Assembly: GCA_963082875.1 (NCBI GenBank)
Contig: OY720101.1
Location: 9,548,001-9,612,000, forward strand
Direction: 5' to 3'
Source of the DNA: Corella eumyota
Taxonomy: Eukaryota; Chordata; Ascidiacea; Phlebobranchia; Corellidae
Length of the DNA: 64,000 nt
How positions within the stretch are numbered: position 1 is the stretch's first letter; each line of letters opens with the position of its first letter. This document shows, one piece after another, positions 1 to 12,100 of the stretch. The notes under the pieces are model-generated. The model was not told the DNA's origin, did no database searches, and saw nothing but the letters and a program-made list of their open reading frames with translations. Both the position numbers and the translations under genes were made by a program.

Positions 1-269
1 TATGTTAAATAAATAATTTTGTTTTTCTGAATCTTAAATACTTTATTAATGAGTTGAATCTACATTTAGGTTATTAACCCATATTTTTGTGTTTTTTAAT
101 ATAAATTTTTAGCTTATATATGGCCTATTTTGTTAAGATTTATATAACATAAATTTGTATAAATAAACTCGCCCAACATGTCTATTTTACGTGGTAACAA
201 AAAAAAACAATGCATAAAAACCAAGTAAATTTTTATGAAGCCTAATCAAACAAAACAAATATGATCTAC
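1..269 (-). other. intron sequence of the left-edge gene
   Basis: This AT-rich stretch follows the splice donor of the 270-1647 exon on the minus strand. I see no coding segment or recognisable repeat in it, so it is probably the start of that gene's first intron, with the rest of the gene outside the window. Confidence 0.5.
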
Positions 270-1647
270 CTTTTGTCAATTGATTTTGTTCTGAATTCTC
301 TTCGCATGACTGAGTTTCTTTTATTTTATTTTCATTTCGAAAGTTGTGTTCCTGCAGCAAGTTAGAATATTGATTAACGCCAAAGACTGTTTCACTATTG
401 TTCTTGTTTTCTGTAAATCTACTGTTCTCTGAAAGTTCTTGTTTCGTGACAAAATTGTCGTTGTTAATTTTTTTGCTTAGCAATAAATTATTATCAACCG
501 TTTCGCTAGCTGTTGATTTTTTTGTATTTTTGTTTAAGTTTACTTTAAAAAACTCATCTTCTTGGCTTAGTTCTGGTTTTGCTTTGTTTCGATTTTGAAC
601 TTGTTCCAAATTTTGGTTGTTAGATTGAAACGAACAATCTGGTTGATTAAATGAAAATGCATCGTTTTTAGGGCATTCGACCTCGCAATTTGTAATCGTA
701 CAAATCTGAACTTTGAAAGATCTGTTACTATTGGTTTGATCAGTTGAATGAGATCTATATTTCGGATCGTTGCTGATAATATTTTCAGTGTAGTTTGCAA
801 TGTTATGTGGTGGAAGAGTGAATGGGGGTAGCCTGTTGTCTACATTCGGGTCCGCGTATTTACCGCTCCTGCCAGGAGGAAAGTAGTTGGGATGATTTTG
901 CAGTATCGGTATAAAACCAGTCGATCCAGTCATATAACCCCCAGTCTGAGTTCCTATTATTGCAAGGTGATTGGCCAAGCCTTGATTCGTTCCAAAATTG
1001 CCAGATGTATCCATGCCACAGTCAAAATTTCCAGTTTGCGTAAAGTCGGCGATTTTGTCGGAATGTTGATCCGATGAGTAAATCCACGTAGTATTATCAC
1101 CGTAGTTGGATTGCCAGCTATATTGCTCTGGGTTATAATGCGTTGAGCCGACTTCGGGCGAAAAAAATTGTTCCGTTGTTGAATTTTCCGCTAACTGTTT
1201 TTCGTACTTTTCGCTCGGAGTTATTTGGGTGTTATTTGAAATTACAGTGGATGACGAATATTGAGGGTAGCTTTCAGGTTGACAGTTTAATAATGGAGTC
1301 TCTGACGGGTATAAGTCGCTATGCAGAAAACCAAATGATGTTTGATTGAGCTGTTGGCTTTGGCCTTCTAAGAAAAACTGTTGATTTGCAATTACTTGCT
1401 GACTGCCTGAGGCCTGAGACTCTTTTGGGCTAGATTGACTTAATTTTGCTTCAAAAAAACTGTTGTTGGTTGAAAATCGATGGGAGAAAAATGAACTTGA
1501 CTCCTCCACGGGAGAGAATAGTTGATTCGATAATAAACCTCTCCCATCTTCTTTAGCACTCCCATTTTGGTCCTCACTAGAGAATATACTTACCTCATCT
1601 TTTTTAATACGCGAAATCGGATTGGAAAAGAGTTCGTTCTTCTGCAT
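270..1647 (-). CDS. Gln/Asn/Ser-rich protein of unknown function, first coding exon (partial gene)
   Basis: Not recognised. The exon opens at an ATG (MQKNELFSNPISRIKK) and stays open for 459 codons plus one base, then meets a plausible donor (AAAAG/GTAGAT). The gene therefore continues beyond the left edge in phase 1. The protein is strongly biased to Gln, Asn and Ser, with clusters of Tyr, Pro and Phe, and it has few hydrophobic stretches, no signal peptide and no membrane segment. This composition suggests a long disordered, prion-like N-terminal region such as those of transcription or RNA-binding proteins; any folded domain would be in the missing exons. A short Cys-containing patch (QICTITNCEVEC) near residues 315-330 is the only cysteine-rich part. 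That this is a gene is supported by the long ORF and composition; its role is unknown. Confidence 0.6.
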
Positions 1648-2364
1648 ATTTTTTTAATCTTGCGGTTACGGAGAATAAGAGCTTGGCGCCCGTCTTCTTG
1701 AATTAATGAAAAAAAACTAGCAAACGCCCTAAAATCTTTACTAACTCCTCTTGGCTACAGCTACAACTTAATTGTAAAAGTCTGGAATTATTTATCGTTT
1801 GTTTTTTTGACTCCTTTTTAAATTCTGATGAAACTTGTTACCACAGCCTTGTGATTTACGAGTTCGTGTTTATAGCCATGTGTGGGAGACGGGAGTAATA
1901 ACCTTATACGTACGGGTGGCGTTTTAATTAAACAAAATCCAACGTAAAATACAAAAATAAAACTTGAAAGAGTGCACAAAATAAAGGATGCAAATTGATA
2001 AAAAGTTTCGTATAGGTCTACATAATTAACTTCGAATTTAAAATAAACAAAAAATTTTGATTGGACCATTTTTTTAACGAAAACATTTAATTAATTTTAA
2101 TAAGGTGTAAAAATTAGTTAAAATATATACAGTTTTTTTTATAAATTTACCTAAAACAACAATCGGAAAAAACATTTTAGTTAAGTTTTACAAAAAATAA
2201 ATTAAATTAAAGAACAATTTAATAACAACTTTTCAAGTTAAAAAACAGTAAATAAATGTTATATTAAACGAAAAGGTAGCAAGTTGTTTATATAATCTTT
2301 TTTTTAATTACAATTTTAAACTAATTTAAATCAAACAATTATCGACTTTTTCCCATTTACCTTC
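1648..2364. other. intergenic/5' leader region
   Basis: This lies between the receptor gene's stop and the start of the Gln/Asn-rich gene, both on the minus strand. It is AT-rich with poly-T and poly-A tracts. The part just upstream of the ATG at 1647 is somewhat less AT-rich (about 1660-1780) and may be 5' UTR. An 83-codon minus-strand ORF at 1818-2069 has no recognisable features. Confidence 0.4.
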
Positions 2365-4207
2365 CTATAAGGAAACGTCGTTGTTTTTATTTTCCTCCAC
2401 ATCACTACAAAACCAAAAAGGTAGATTTCCAATTCCTGATTGAGATTTTAATAGTGCTGAAATGTTTGGTAGAGAATTTGTAGTGGTAGATAAATTGTTT
2501 TCTGTTTTAAAGTAATTTCTATTGTTAGGAATTGGGGTCCGGGGCTTTTGATTGCAAAAATTAAATGGAGGTGTCGCATTAGTTAGGCGAAGATCGGGGC
2601 ATTGGGTTGCGGGTCTAATTTTACGTAAGGCCCGGGAGGTAAACGCATATGACCGTTTACAGTGAATATACTGTAAATTATTAGTGTTGTTGAAATTTGA
2701 ATAACGACCAAAATTTAGTGCAGGGCTGCGGATAGAGCCGTTTAATAGACGGACATTCAAAGGTGACAAAAGTACTGGGTCACGTGGTTGTAAAGGATGG
2801 CGGTTGGTTAAAATTGGATCTTCTGATTTTCTAACAAAATTCGAAGATTTTATTTATTGACAACATGATAAAAGCATAAAAAAATTGAAACTATAAACTT
2901 ATTTTAAATTGAAACAAAAAACTTGCTTTTTAATTAGTTCAAACTTACCTGTATTGTCTAATTCTGCGATTATTTCGATTTGTTTTATTTTTTTCATAAA
3001 GGCCCCAATACCGTTGAAAACCTTCTCGAAAATTTGTGCTAATTGCATACAAAATAACTGGAAATGCTGTTGCATAAGCCATAATGGAGAAATCAATTGA
3101 GTCAATACCGCCCTCTAGTGGTGTTTTGAAAGCGTGAGCTATGATTGAGCCACAGAACGGTAACCAGAGAATGCTTAATAAAACACTTGTGTAGAGAATT
3201 ACGTAATAAGTTTGAGATGTCCACCATTGAAATCGGCAACGTGTAGAAAAAGCTGCATGACGTGTGATGCTAGAAATCGTTTTGGTTTCACTTCTTGAGT
3301 TTGTTCTTGCAAAACACAATATTAAAATTTATAGAAACACTTATTAAAATATATATATATATATATATATATTTGTTAATCACAGTAATATATTAAATTA
3401 TATTTACCTCATTAAAAGAATGACGAGTGTTGGAATAAGCCATAAAAAGACTGTTGTAAAAAAGGGTAAAACCCACCATAAGCAATTCTCATGATACGAC
3501 GGAAGATAAAGTCTTAAACCAAATAGTGAAGCGCCCATTACCATTGGCGGACATATCACAAGGGGGAGGAGTGGGAAAGTCAGATTTGAAGCCATTGATT
3601 TTGCTGTGCGTTTTACGTTAGTAGTCATCACGCTGTTTGGTCGGATAATGACGAACGACGTTGTCCAAAACTGGCAACCACTTGCAGCTAACAAAATGAC
3701 AACTCGAAATTGTAAAAATACTTCGTGGCATATACCAACCTTGCCTTTGACAATACTTGAGCTACTTGGCATGATTACGCTGTTACCAAACAACGGGCAG
3801 ACTAATTTTCGAAAGGACGTCGCTAAAATAGCTAGAGTTACAACTATGTTCATTGTACTAAGTATATAGATGCTAAGGTTTACTAGCCTTCGCAAACGCT
3901 TGCTTTGCTGAATAACTTTGATTATGGAAAAATTTCCAAAAATTGACACGACCAAAAAGAAAATCAGAAAGTAGTAATATGCAACTAATTCGCTAACAAG
4001 TATTTCACCTTCCATTGCATAAAACTCACAATAAACACCTTTGAAATATTTCAAAGCATATTTTTAGCCAAAAATAATGATTCTTTGCAAAAAAATCTTT
4101 AAATTGATTTTTTCACCTGCTTGCCAATTATTTGCTGTTAATTCATTACTGATATTACATTTCTCAACGTTGTTTGTGCATTTTGTACTTTTGTTTGACG
4201 TCAGTAT
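2365..4207 (-). CDS. divergent class A-like G protein-coupled receptor (5' exon not found)
   Basis: Four exons join in phase: 4117-4207, 3408-4038, 2949-3305 and 2365-2830 (stop TAG), giving 514 residues after an unfound first exon. The N-terminus is extracellular with N-glycosylation sites NKS and NIS and several Cys. TM1 (LIFFLVVSIFGNFSII) carries the usual GN. TM2 has Asn where most receptors have Asp (LSTMN). The Cys before TM3 (CHEVF) and in loop 2 (ENCLWW) could form the conserved disulphide. TM6 has LWLPF in place of CWLP, and TM7 ends FPVILY in place of NPxxY, followed by a helix-8-like NFREGFQRYW. The DRY motif is not evident; an Arg remains (FVIIRPNS). The C-tail of about 160 residues is Asn/Ser/Arg-rich. 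The ligand is unknown. The missing first exon should lie between 4208 and about 4900. Confidence 0.82.
3348..3373. repeat. (AT)n microsatellite
   Basis: About 13 AT units lie in the receptor intron between the exons ending at 3305 and starting at 3408. A simple repeat, likely length-polymorphic. Confidence 0.9.
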
Positions 4208-4626
4208 CTAAAAACGAAATTATGTAAAAGAATTTGATAAACTTCACATTTATTTTTAAGTTAAATATTTAGCAAACAACAAACATCAAATTACATAAAC
4301 GACAACTAGTTAGCAGAAAATCTGTGTAAAAATAATAAAAAAAAATAAAAATATATTCGGAAAAAGAGTTAAGTTTTACACAGTTTTGTAACAGTTTAAC
4401 AAAATATAATAATTTTTTTACAAAAACGTTTTAATTGAAGAATTTTATTTTTAAAATACATATTGCACACCTGCTAAAAAAACAGTTTTAACTATTTACG
4501 ATATTTTTATAAAAAGTTAGTTCAATAAAGAAGAAAAATATATAAAAAAATACATCAATTTTTAAAGACAAATTAAAATCTTTAAAAAATTTTAACAAAA
4601 GACAATAAAAATATTATATCATAGCG

Positions 4627-4632
4627 TTTATT
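4627..4632 (-). terminator. candidate poly(A) signal of the SGSM gene
   Basis: AATAAA on the minus strand, about 320 nt after the SGSM stop codon, with no closer AATAAA. In such AT-rich DNA a chance match is possible. Confidence 0.4.
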
Positions 4633-4948
4633 TACAAAAATTAAAAGTTTTTAAGATTCAACATAATAGTACCCGTGCATTAATAAATAGAATGTGTATA
4701 TCTATAACCAAAACCCGTCGGTAATTTAGCAAACAGTTTAAAGTGTAATGGATCTTAAAAATACAGCAATAAAGAAAACAAATTACAAAACGTGTAAATA
4801 TCATTAACTTCTAGCTGATAAAGATTTAAAATAAATAAATCTATTAAATGTCGATGATAGAAAACCAAATAAGTGAATTTATAGTGGTAATGTGTAATAA
4901 AAATCCACTTTTATATAAATCTCTCAAAACGTCAAACACTTTTTAATA

Positions 4949-7900
4949 TTACTTGTGAATCATTTGTTGAACGTCGGCCACTAATTTTTGTGCAAGTTCG
5001 ACCAATTTTTTTGCGTCATGTTTTTCGGCCATTTCTGAAAATACAAATTTATTTTAAATAAACGTCAAAAATTTGTACGTTGTGCAAATATATTTTTTGC
5101 ACGCGGAACTAAAGAAAAAGTGTTGGCTAATATAAAAAATATTTTCTCCAAAATAGTTCCATATATCTGTTTAAATAACAGGCTTTAAAAAAAAAACGCT
5201 GCTTGTGGTGTATGTAAAAAATCACAAACATAATTTTCTTGCAAGTTGACCGTATTAAGACAATAAAACTAAAGAATGTATTGCCGGCAATTTATTAATT
5301 TATTTCAATGAATCATTTAGCAATTTCGACCTTAAGTCTGCATGCCTACCGTTAAAAAATTTAATAATATCAGTAAAATCCATGTCGTTTTCCAGAATGA
5401 CATCACGATATGTTTTAAGCATGGCGAGAGCAAAGAAGAGGAAAAAATATTGGGAGGAGCAATAGAACGCGCTCCAGATCTTCTCCCAAACCATGAAAAC
5501 ATCGTCATCATAAGATAATTCTAAAAATAATAAAAACAACAAATTTACAACAACAAAAATTTTAACCTTTTTAATGAAAAAAAATTTAAGAAATAAAAAA
5601 AATATTGCGGCAAAAATTATAAACATTTTTACCCCTTTTAAAATCAAGCAAAAACCAACGATAACAAAAGTAGAAGTGAGTGTAATCTCCATTCTTGTGC
5701 ATATGTTCAAACAATTCTGAATCCATTATCTTCAAATAAAAAAAATAAAAAAATTATCTTTGGATTAGTGATCTACAATATTTTGTTGTTTTTTTTCCTT
5801 TTTATTTCAGTTTTTACGCTCATTAAAGAAAAATATACAATAGATATTACACTAACGCGACGGAAAAAAGGACAAAACTAATTTAACGATTTAAAACATG
5901 AAAAATGTATTAAAGTTAACATAAATATTTTAGGTATGTTTTAGCATGGTCACCAAACCCAGAGTTATTATATAAAAACATTTATTTAAAGAAAATAACT
6001 AAAATTACTTCGGCTTGGGATTTTAGTAAATCTATAAACAAAAATGTTTAGCCAAACTTATAAGTAAAAAAAATACTTTAAAAATCAAATAGTGTGATAC
6101 CTGTATTAGGGACCTCATGTTCGCAAAATGCGAGTCCATAGCGCCACCATTTGGAAAGTTTTTCCCCATGCGAACCATTAAAAGTTTAAAGCAACTAAAA
6201 ACCAATGCTTCGTCGTCTAAAACTATAAGCAAGGGGGCGGCAAGATCACACATACCCTTAATATTAAAAAAATTTCAATATAAAACCATAAAATAATTAT
6301 TTTAAAAAGATAACAAATAAGATTAACGCCATACAACCGAAAACTATATTAATAAACAGACATTTGCTCGACAATAAAAAATGCCCTTTAAATTTTAACA
6401 AAATTTTGACTTTAACTTTGACGTTTTTAAAATTTGATTTTCGGTTAAACTGTATATTCGGTCAAACATTTTTCAGTAATATAAGTATATACAAACCTGC
6501 ATGTATCCGACATCTATGTTTTCCCACACAAAACTACACATGACATTCCTTAGTTTCTCCAGGTTCCCGTCCTGGGAAAAATACCAATGAGTTCTATCAC
6601 ATCTGTGAACATCCTTCTCTATTCGGTGCAAATTAAGCGAAAACGAATCCAAAAATTCCTCCTAAAAGTTTAATTTTACATGTTCACACTTATATAGTTA
6701 CATATTATTTTAATAAGTTGTAACAAATAATTTATATTTACCGTGTAAGTTGGCTCGTCATTATTTAAAGAATCTGAATAAAAAAAATTCGCTTTAAAAA
6801 ATATTTTTTATTTTTACAAATGTTTTAAATTTACTTTTTAAATAGAAAATTTATAACAAAATTTAAAAAAAAAATTTCGACTAACCTTTTGCGCTATCAG
6901 AGTTCGTCTCGCTGGTATTTGTTAAATGGTCACTACAAAGAAAATATAAATTATTACACGATATTAAACATTTGTTCAAATATCTTTGTTGACATTGCTC
7001 AAAAACAATTCGATTTCTTATTCAATGCTTTGCATTTTATTTGTCGTAGTTCGCAACTTGTAACTAACATTCGCCAACAATAATTTACCTGCTCACCACA
7101 AACGGCAGTGTTTTTGACATTGAAAGCATTCAGATTATATATATATATTTAAATAAGATATAATAATAATAATATATACACAAGTATATCGTCTACTAAA
7201 AATGCATAGATAATAGTATTAAAGACTAGGAGCCAAAGGGTTTTGGGTTTGAGACGCACAAATACACTATTTGCATGAAGCCCTGCGTTAACAGATAGCT
7301 CATAACATGTTTAACAACACACACTTTAAATAAAAATGTATCACCAAATATATATTTTATGTAACGAATTAACATTAAGTAAGAAAATAGTCGTTTATTT
7401 ACTTTCGAGATTCGCCTTTGAGGATCTCATCTTCCGGAAGTTCGTCCAGGCTAAAACTTTTTAGTGACCACGTGGTTCCACCTTCCAGTGACGTCATAGA
7501 GCTGATAGAAGAGTAAGGAACGTGACTTCCATCCGAAATGTCCGACTTTAAAAAAAAAATTTTCATATAATAAAAACAACTATTTTTAGTTTTTGTGAAA
7601 TTAGTGGAAACAAATATAAATCTAATATTTCTAACAGAAAACTACAATCATTAGTTTATAAACAATTAACCCATTTATTATTAAAATAATTTTTTAATAA
7701 TTACCGCTACTTTTCTGTAACAAATGTGATTAGAAATGTAAAATTAAGAATAATTATGTTTAGTTTGTTAACAGATAATTAATAAAATTACAATAATAAC
7801 TTTATTATTTTTTTGTTATATAAACTGGTGGCATAATGTAGTAGTAAGAACACTTAGCTTTACTACATAAGATCTTTAGTTTTTTTCCCCACTGCTTTTA

Positions 7901-9104
7901 TTTTGAAGTGTAAGTAAAATGATATACTAAACTTATAAAATAAATCGACGGATTAATCATCTGAGAATATTCCCTAATTATTAAAAAACTTACGAAGACA
8001 ACTTAATATTGGGCCAGGGTAACAAATGCTACTCTATGTTAAGGCTGTGAAGTCCGCCGGTATCAATTAAAGAAATATTTGTTTAATATTTTACTTACTT
8101 TTCTATTAAATCTAACTTCAGGTCGTTTTGTCGATTTTTTCGCCTCGTCAATAACTTCGAATTTATCCTGAAAAAATGTGAAAACGTAATAAAATAAAAA
8201 AATCTTTATTTTACAAGAATCATGTTTTTGTCAATCTTAAAGAATCAACATTGTTACCTGGAATTTTTCGCGACTCGGGGTGGAGTTTGCAACATCCGCA
8301 AAAACGTCGCTTGAAGCCGAAGATTGTTTCCTCAAAATTGAAGGTGGCTAAAAATATTTATTTTTTTATTTTATTTATTTTTAAACTGATGCTGAAATGT
8401 CGCTGCAGCGATTAATTTCAAAGTGATATTTATTTTACATTTTTTTAAATTAAACAATTTGTTTTTATGCTTGGTTAATTTTATGACGTCACAATAACTT
8501 ACAATAACGTCGCTGTGCCCTGACGTAGATCCTGATGAAATACTTGAAGGTTTTGATGAATCGTGTAACATCACATTCTCTCGCTACAAACAAAATAAAA
8601 CATTTTTTTCTTATCACTGTAAAAAGATGGGTTGTTAAATTTTTTATAAAAAAAGAAGTGCTGTTGCGACGTGGGTTAAACTATTCGTAAGCGCCGTGGT
8701 TAAGGGCGAATAGTAGTGGTATTAGTGCGACTCGAACCCGAAACATTTTCTCGTAGACCGATGCCATGACCGATATGACCGACGCCTCGTAGACCGATGC
8801 TATGACCGATATATCACAAAAAAGAAAAGTGAACTTAATTATAGACTTAAAATTTTTTTTGTATACTTTATCTTAATATAAAAATTAAAAACTTTTTTAC
8901 CTCCTTGATAATCCGTTCCACTTCGGTCCATTTTTTTACAATGTTAACATAAATGTTTTTATTTTGTTCATCGATAGAATTCCTTTCATTTTCCGTGCTG
9001 GAGTCAGGGTGGTGACCCAACAAATAGAGCCACACTTGGGGGCGCAGCAAATGAGCGACACCACCATAATAAACATAACGCATCAGCTCGCTGCGACTAG
9101 TTAG
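4949..9104 (-). CDS. SGSM1: SGSM gene: TBC (RabGAP) exons 17-28
   Basis: Exons: 8901-9104, 8503-8583, 8258-8347, 8099-8167, 7403-7545, 6886-6932, 6742-6773, 6497-6661, 6101-6256, 5633-5729, 5350-5520 and 4949-5034 (stop TAA). The first exon gives the TBC opening ([20 protein letters not shown]). The next six encode a Ser/Thr-rich, low-conservation insert typical of SGSM1/2. The last five carry the catalytic part: [15 protein letters not shown] (Arg finger), GYMQ/GMCDL (Gln finger, split exactly at an exon junction), [35 protein letters not shown] and [14 protein letters not shown]. The terminal exon ends [10 protein letters not shown]. Nothing essential for GAP activity appears to be missing. 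Confidence 0.94.
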
Positions 9105-12100
9105 CTAAGATTAACAAATAAATTAAATATATTGATTTCGTGTGATTGCTTTGCTGTTAAATTAATTTGACATATTACTTACTTTTACTAGTCCATAGCC
9201 CGCCCTAAAGTCGGCATTTTAATTATTGCAACTAATATTTGCCAGCGATAATATACCCGCGCACCACAAACGGCAGTTTTATTTATTTCGTAGGTATATA
9301 AATTAAACACGCTCACTAAGCTCCATTACATATAAGTTATATATACTAAAAACAACGTTTTTTTTTATTTTAAAATGAATAAAAAAAGAAGTCGATTAAC
9401 CTTGCCGTTATCTCTTAAATCGTCCCATGTTGTTTCATTTACTCCAATACTAGCATCTTCATTGTTATTATCCACGAGCACAACATCGTAATTAACCAGT
9501 GCAGATAAATGAGTTCTTACAGTCGCTAGATGGCGACAGTGAGCCAGCCAACCGTAAAACGCACGTGATATAATTTGGCGACGCATAGTATCACATAAAA
9601 CCTTGATAGACGACCTAAAAATTAAAAAAAAATTACAATTTATTCATTTTTTTATACACACTAGAGTAATAGATTTAAATATTTTGGAAAAAAAAATTAA
9701 ACTGCGGCTTGAACTCAATCTCGGCTCGTAATCTGATTTCATGATATGTATACCACACTACTAAATTGTATTTAGTTTTTATCAAACTGGCGATAATCTT
9801 GATTGTGTTTTATGTATAGAAATTAGTTATAATGACCATGTTAAATAAACCGAAAATTCAGTTTGTTGTAAACGGAAAAATAATTGTTGTGACAAGTAGT
9901 TAACCAAAAATGATTTGACCGAAAACTAAAATTTCGAAAACAGCATTTTACCGAAATTTAGGTCGATATTTTTTTAGAATTAAATGGAATTTTCTAGAGC
10001 AGGGCTAGAGTAAGTTGAGTTTACAAAAACTGTGTCATTGTCAGTTAAAATTGCCTTTTTGTTCAAATGTATATCAAGAAAAGTGTTTCGAATATAAGGC
10101 AGAAATAGATCCGACTATTTTACAACAAGCGACTTATGGTAAATTGCCAAATAAAAAAAATGCATTCCGTTGGTCGGGCGTTTAACCACCACAAAAAAAT
10201 ATCTCTCATACTTAATTTTACTAAACTTCATTTAAAGTAACAACGTACCCAGCATATGAAGTTTCTGAAAAACTTTCTCCATTTGCAGCACCTTGCTCGT
10301 TATAATGGCGAGGCTGGTTTTGATCGTAAGTATACATATCTAAATTTGGAACATAACAATCTGATGAATCTAGAGTACCTGTACAATAATAAAAAACATT
10401 TAAAATTAAGATTTTGTATACATAAAATAATAAAATAATGTAATATAGAATTTTTTTAGATAAATTATTGTTTGATAAATAAAAACTATTTTTTATTAAT
10501 AGTTTTTATTTAAAACAATATTTGTTAAAAAAATTAACAATCGACATTTAAATTAATTTAATATTACAAACTCACTCTAAGCAATACTTGTTTAAAACAG
10601 AAATTAATATGCAAATATATCTATAAAAAAGGTTATAATAAAATTACTTGCAAAATAAAATTCCAGAAAAAAAGCAAGCAAAATTACGGGTTGCGCAAAA
10701 CAAAAATACAAAACTCACACGCATGCAAAAACACCTGGTTGGGTTACCACTGGAGGCGTAACCCCCTCACGTGACCTCTGCCGATGTCGTCTGCGGCGGG
10801 CAAGTCTTTTGCATCTCCTGCAAGTGCAGGGACCTTGTACAAAGTGATGGCTCCCATTTGCAGGCAGAGTGGATGAGTTTTCCCCGTGTATCACAACCGT
10901 TCTTGGCATCATTGAGCTGGGTGCAACATTATTTTTGCGACCCGCTACGCTAGCTACCGGGTCTTCATTTCTCATGATTTGGGGAAATGTGAGAAAAGAC
11001 TGCATGAGATCGAACGAAAATTTTCGCTCGTTAGAGGGCGCGATGTCTACACACATGCAAACACAGTAAGCACGCAAAATCAACATAAAAGTGATGGCAC
11101 TATTTTTTGTATCAATTTACCAAACCTAATAAAATATCAAGTGAATAAAAAATGAAAAAATATTTTTCAATCTGATTAAATAGTGTGATGATTTTAAACT
11201 ACTAACATTAACATGCCTTTACAATTAAAAACATTCAGAATAACATAAACTACAATAAAGGCATTGCTGCTTAAGACTTACAACTGGTATCTGATGACGT
11301 GTTAACTCGAAATACGAAATCTGTGGGTTCTTCTGAGCTGCTTGAGCTAGATCGATGACTTGATTTTTTTCGCAATTTAGGAAATACTTTTCCCTATAAA
11401 CACAAGTTATATTATAAAGTGTTAAAAATATCGTTTGTCTTAAAAGGCTAAAAAAAAATTTAAAAATAAAATTTGGTTTTTAAAAATATTTATTTATAGA
11501 GCTTAAAAATACGAAATTTATTTGCAGTTGATAGTTTTTTTATTTAAAAAATTGTGCTGTTGTGACGTGTTTTAGCTATTCATGAACTCCAGACTCAAGC
11601 GCAAATAGTGTAGCATTGGTGCGGCTTGAGTCTAAAACATTCTGACTCAAAGTCCATTGCCATGACAGGTATACCACACTACCTCACTTAATATTATTTT
11701 TTTGCACCAACCTTTCCTTTTTGTGGCCACAATGGTGGATCTAAGCTCCCGTGAGGCAACAACCCAGTTTCCAGACAAGATAGAAAAGTGAGCAGGTGAC
11801 CCCCTTTGGGGAATCGAATTGGGGGCCATTGTACTCCGTCTTGACCCACCAACACTAAGGTGCCACCTTTATCAGCTAAAAACATATTTAGAAAAATAAA
11901 ATGAAGAATTTAAAGCCATTTAAACGGCAATAATTTTAAGTTTTTCGTCTGGATAAATTTGAAATTTTAACAAAGCCATGATTCATGATACTTTTTTGTA
12001 TTGTAAACAAAAAATCAAATTGTTGAAGTGATATCGCTATAAATATAATTTACCATGCTGATGGCAATGCAGATAAACAATGTCACTTATATCAACAGAA

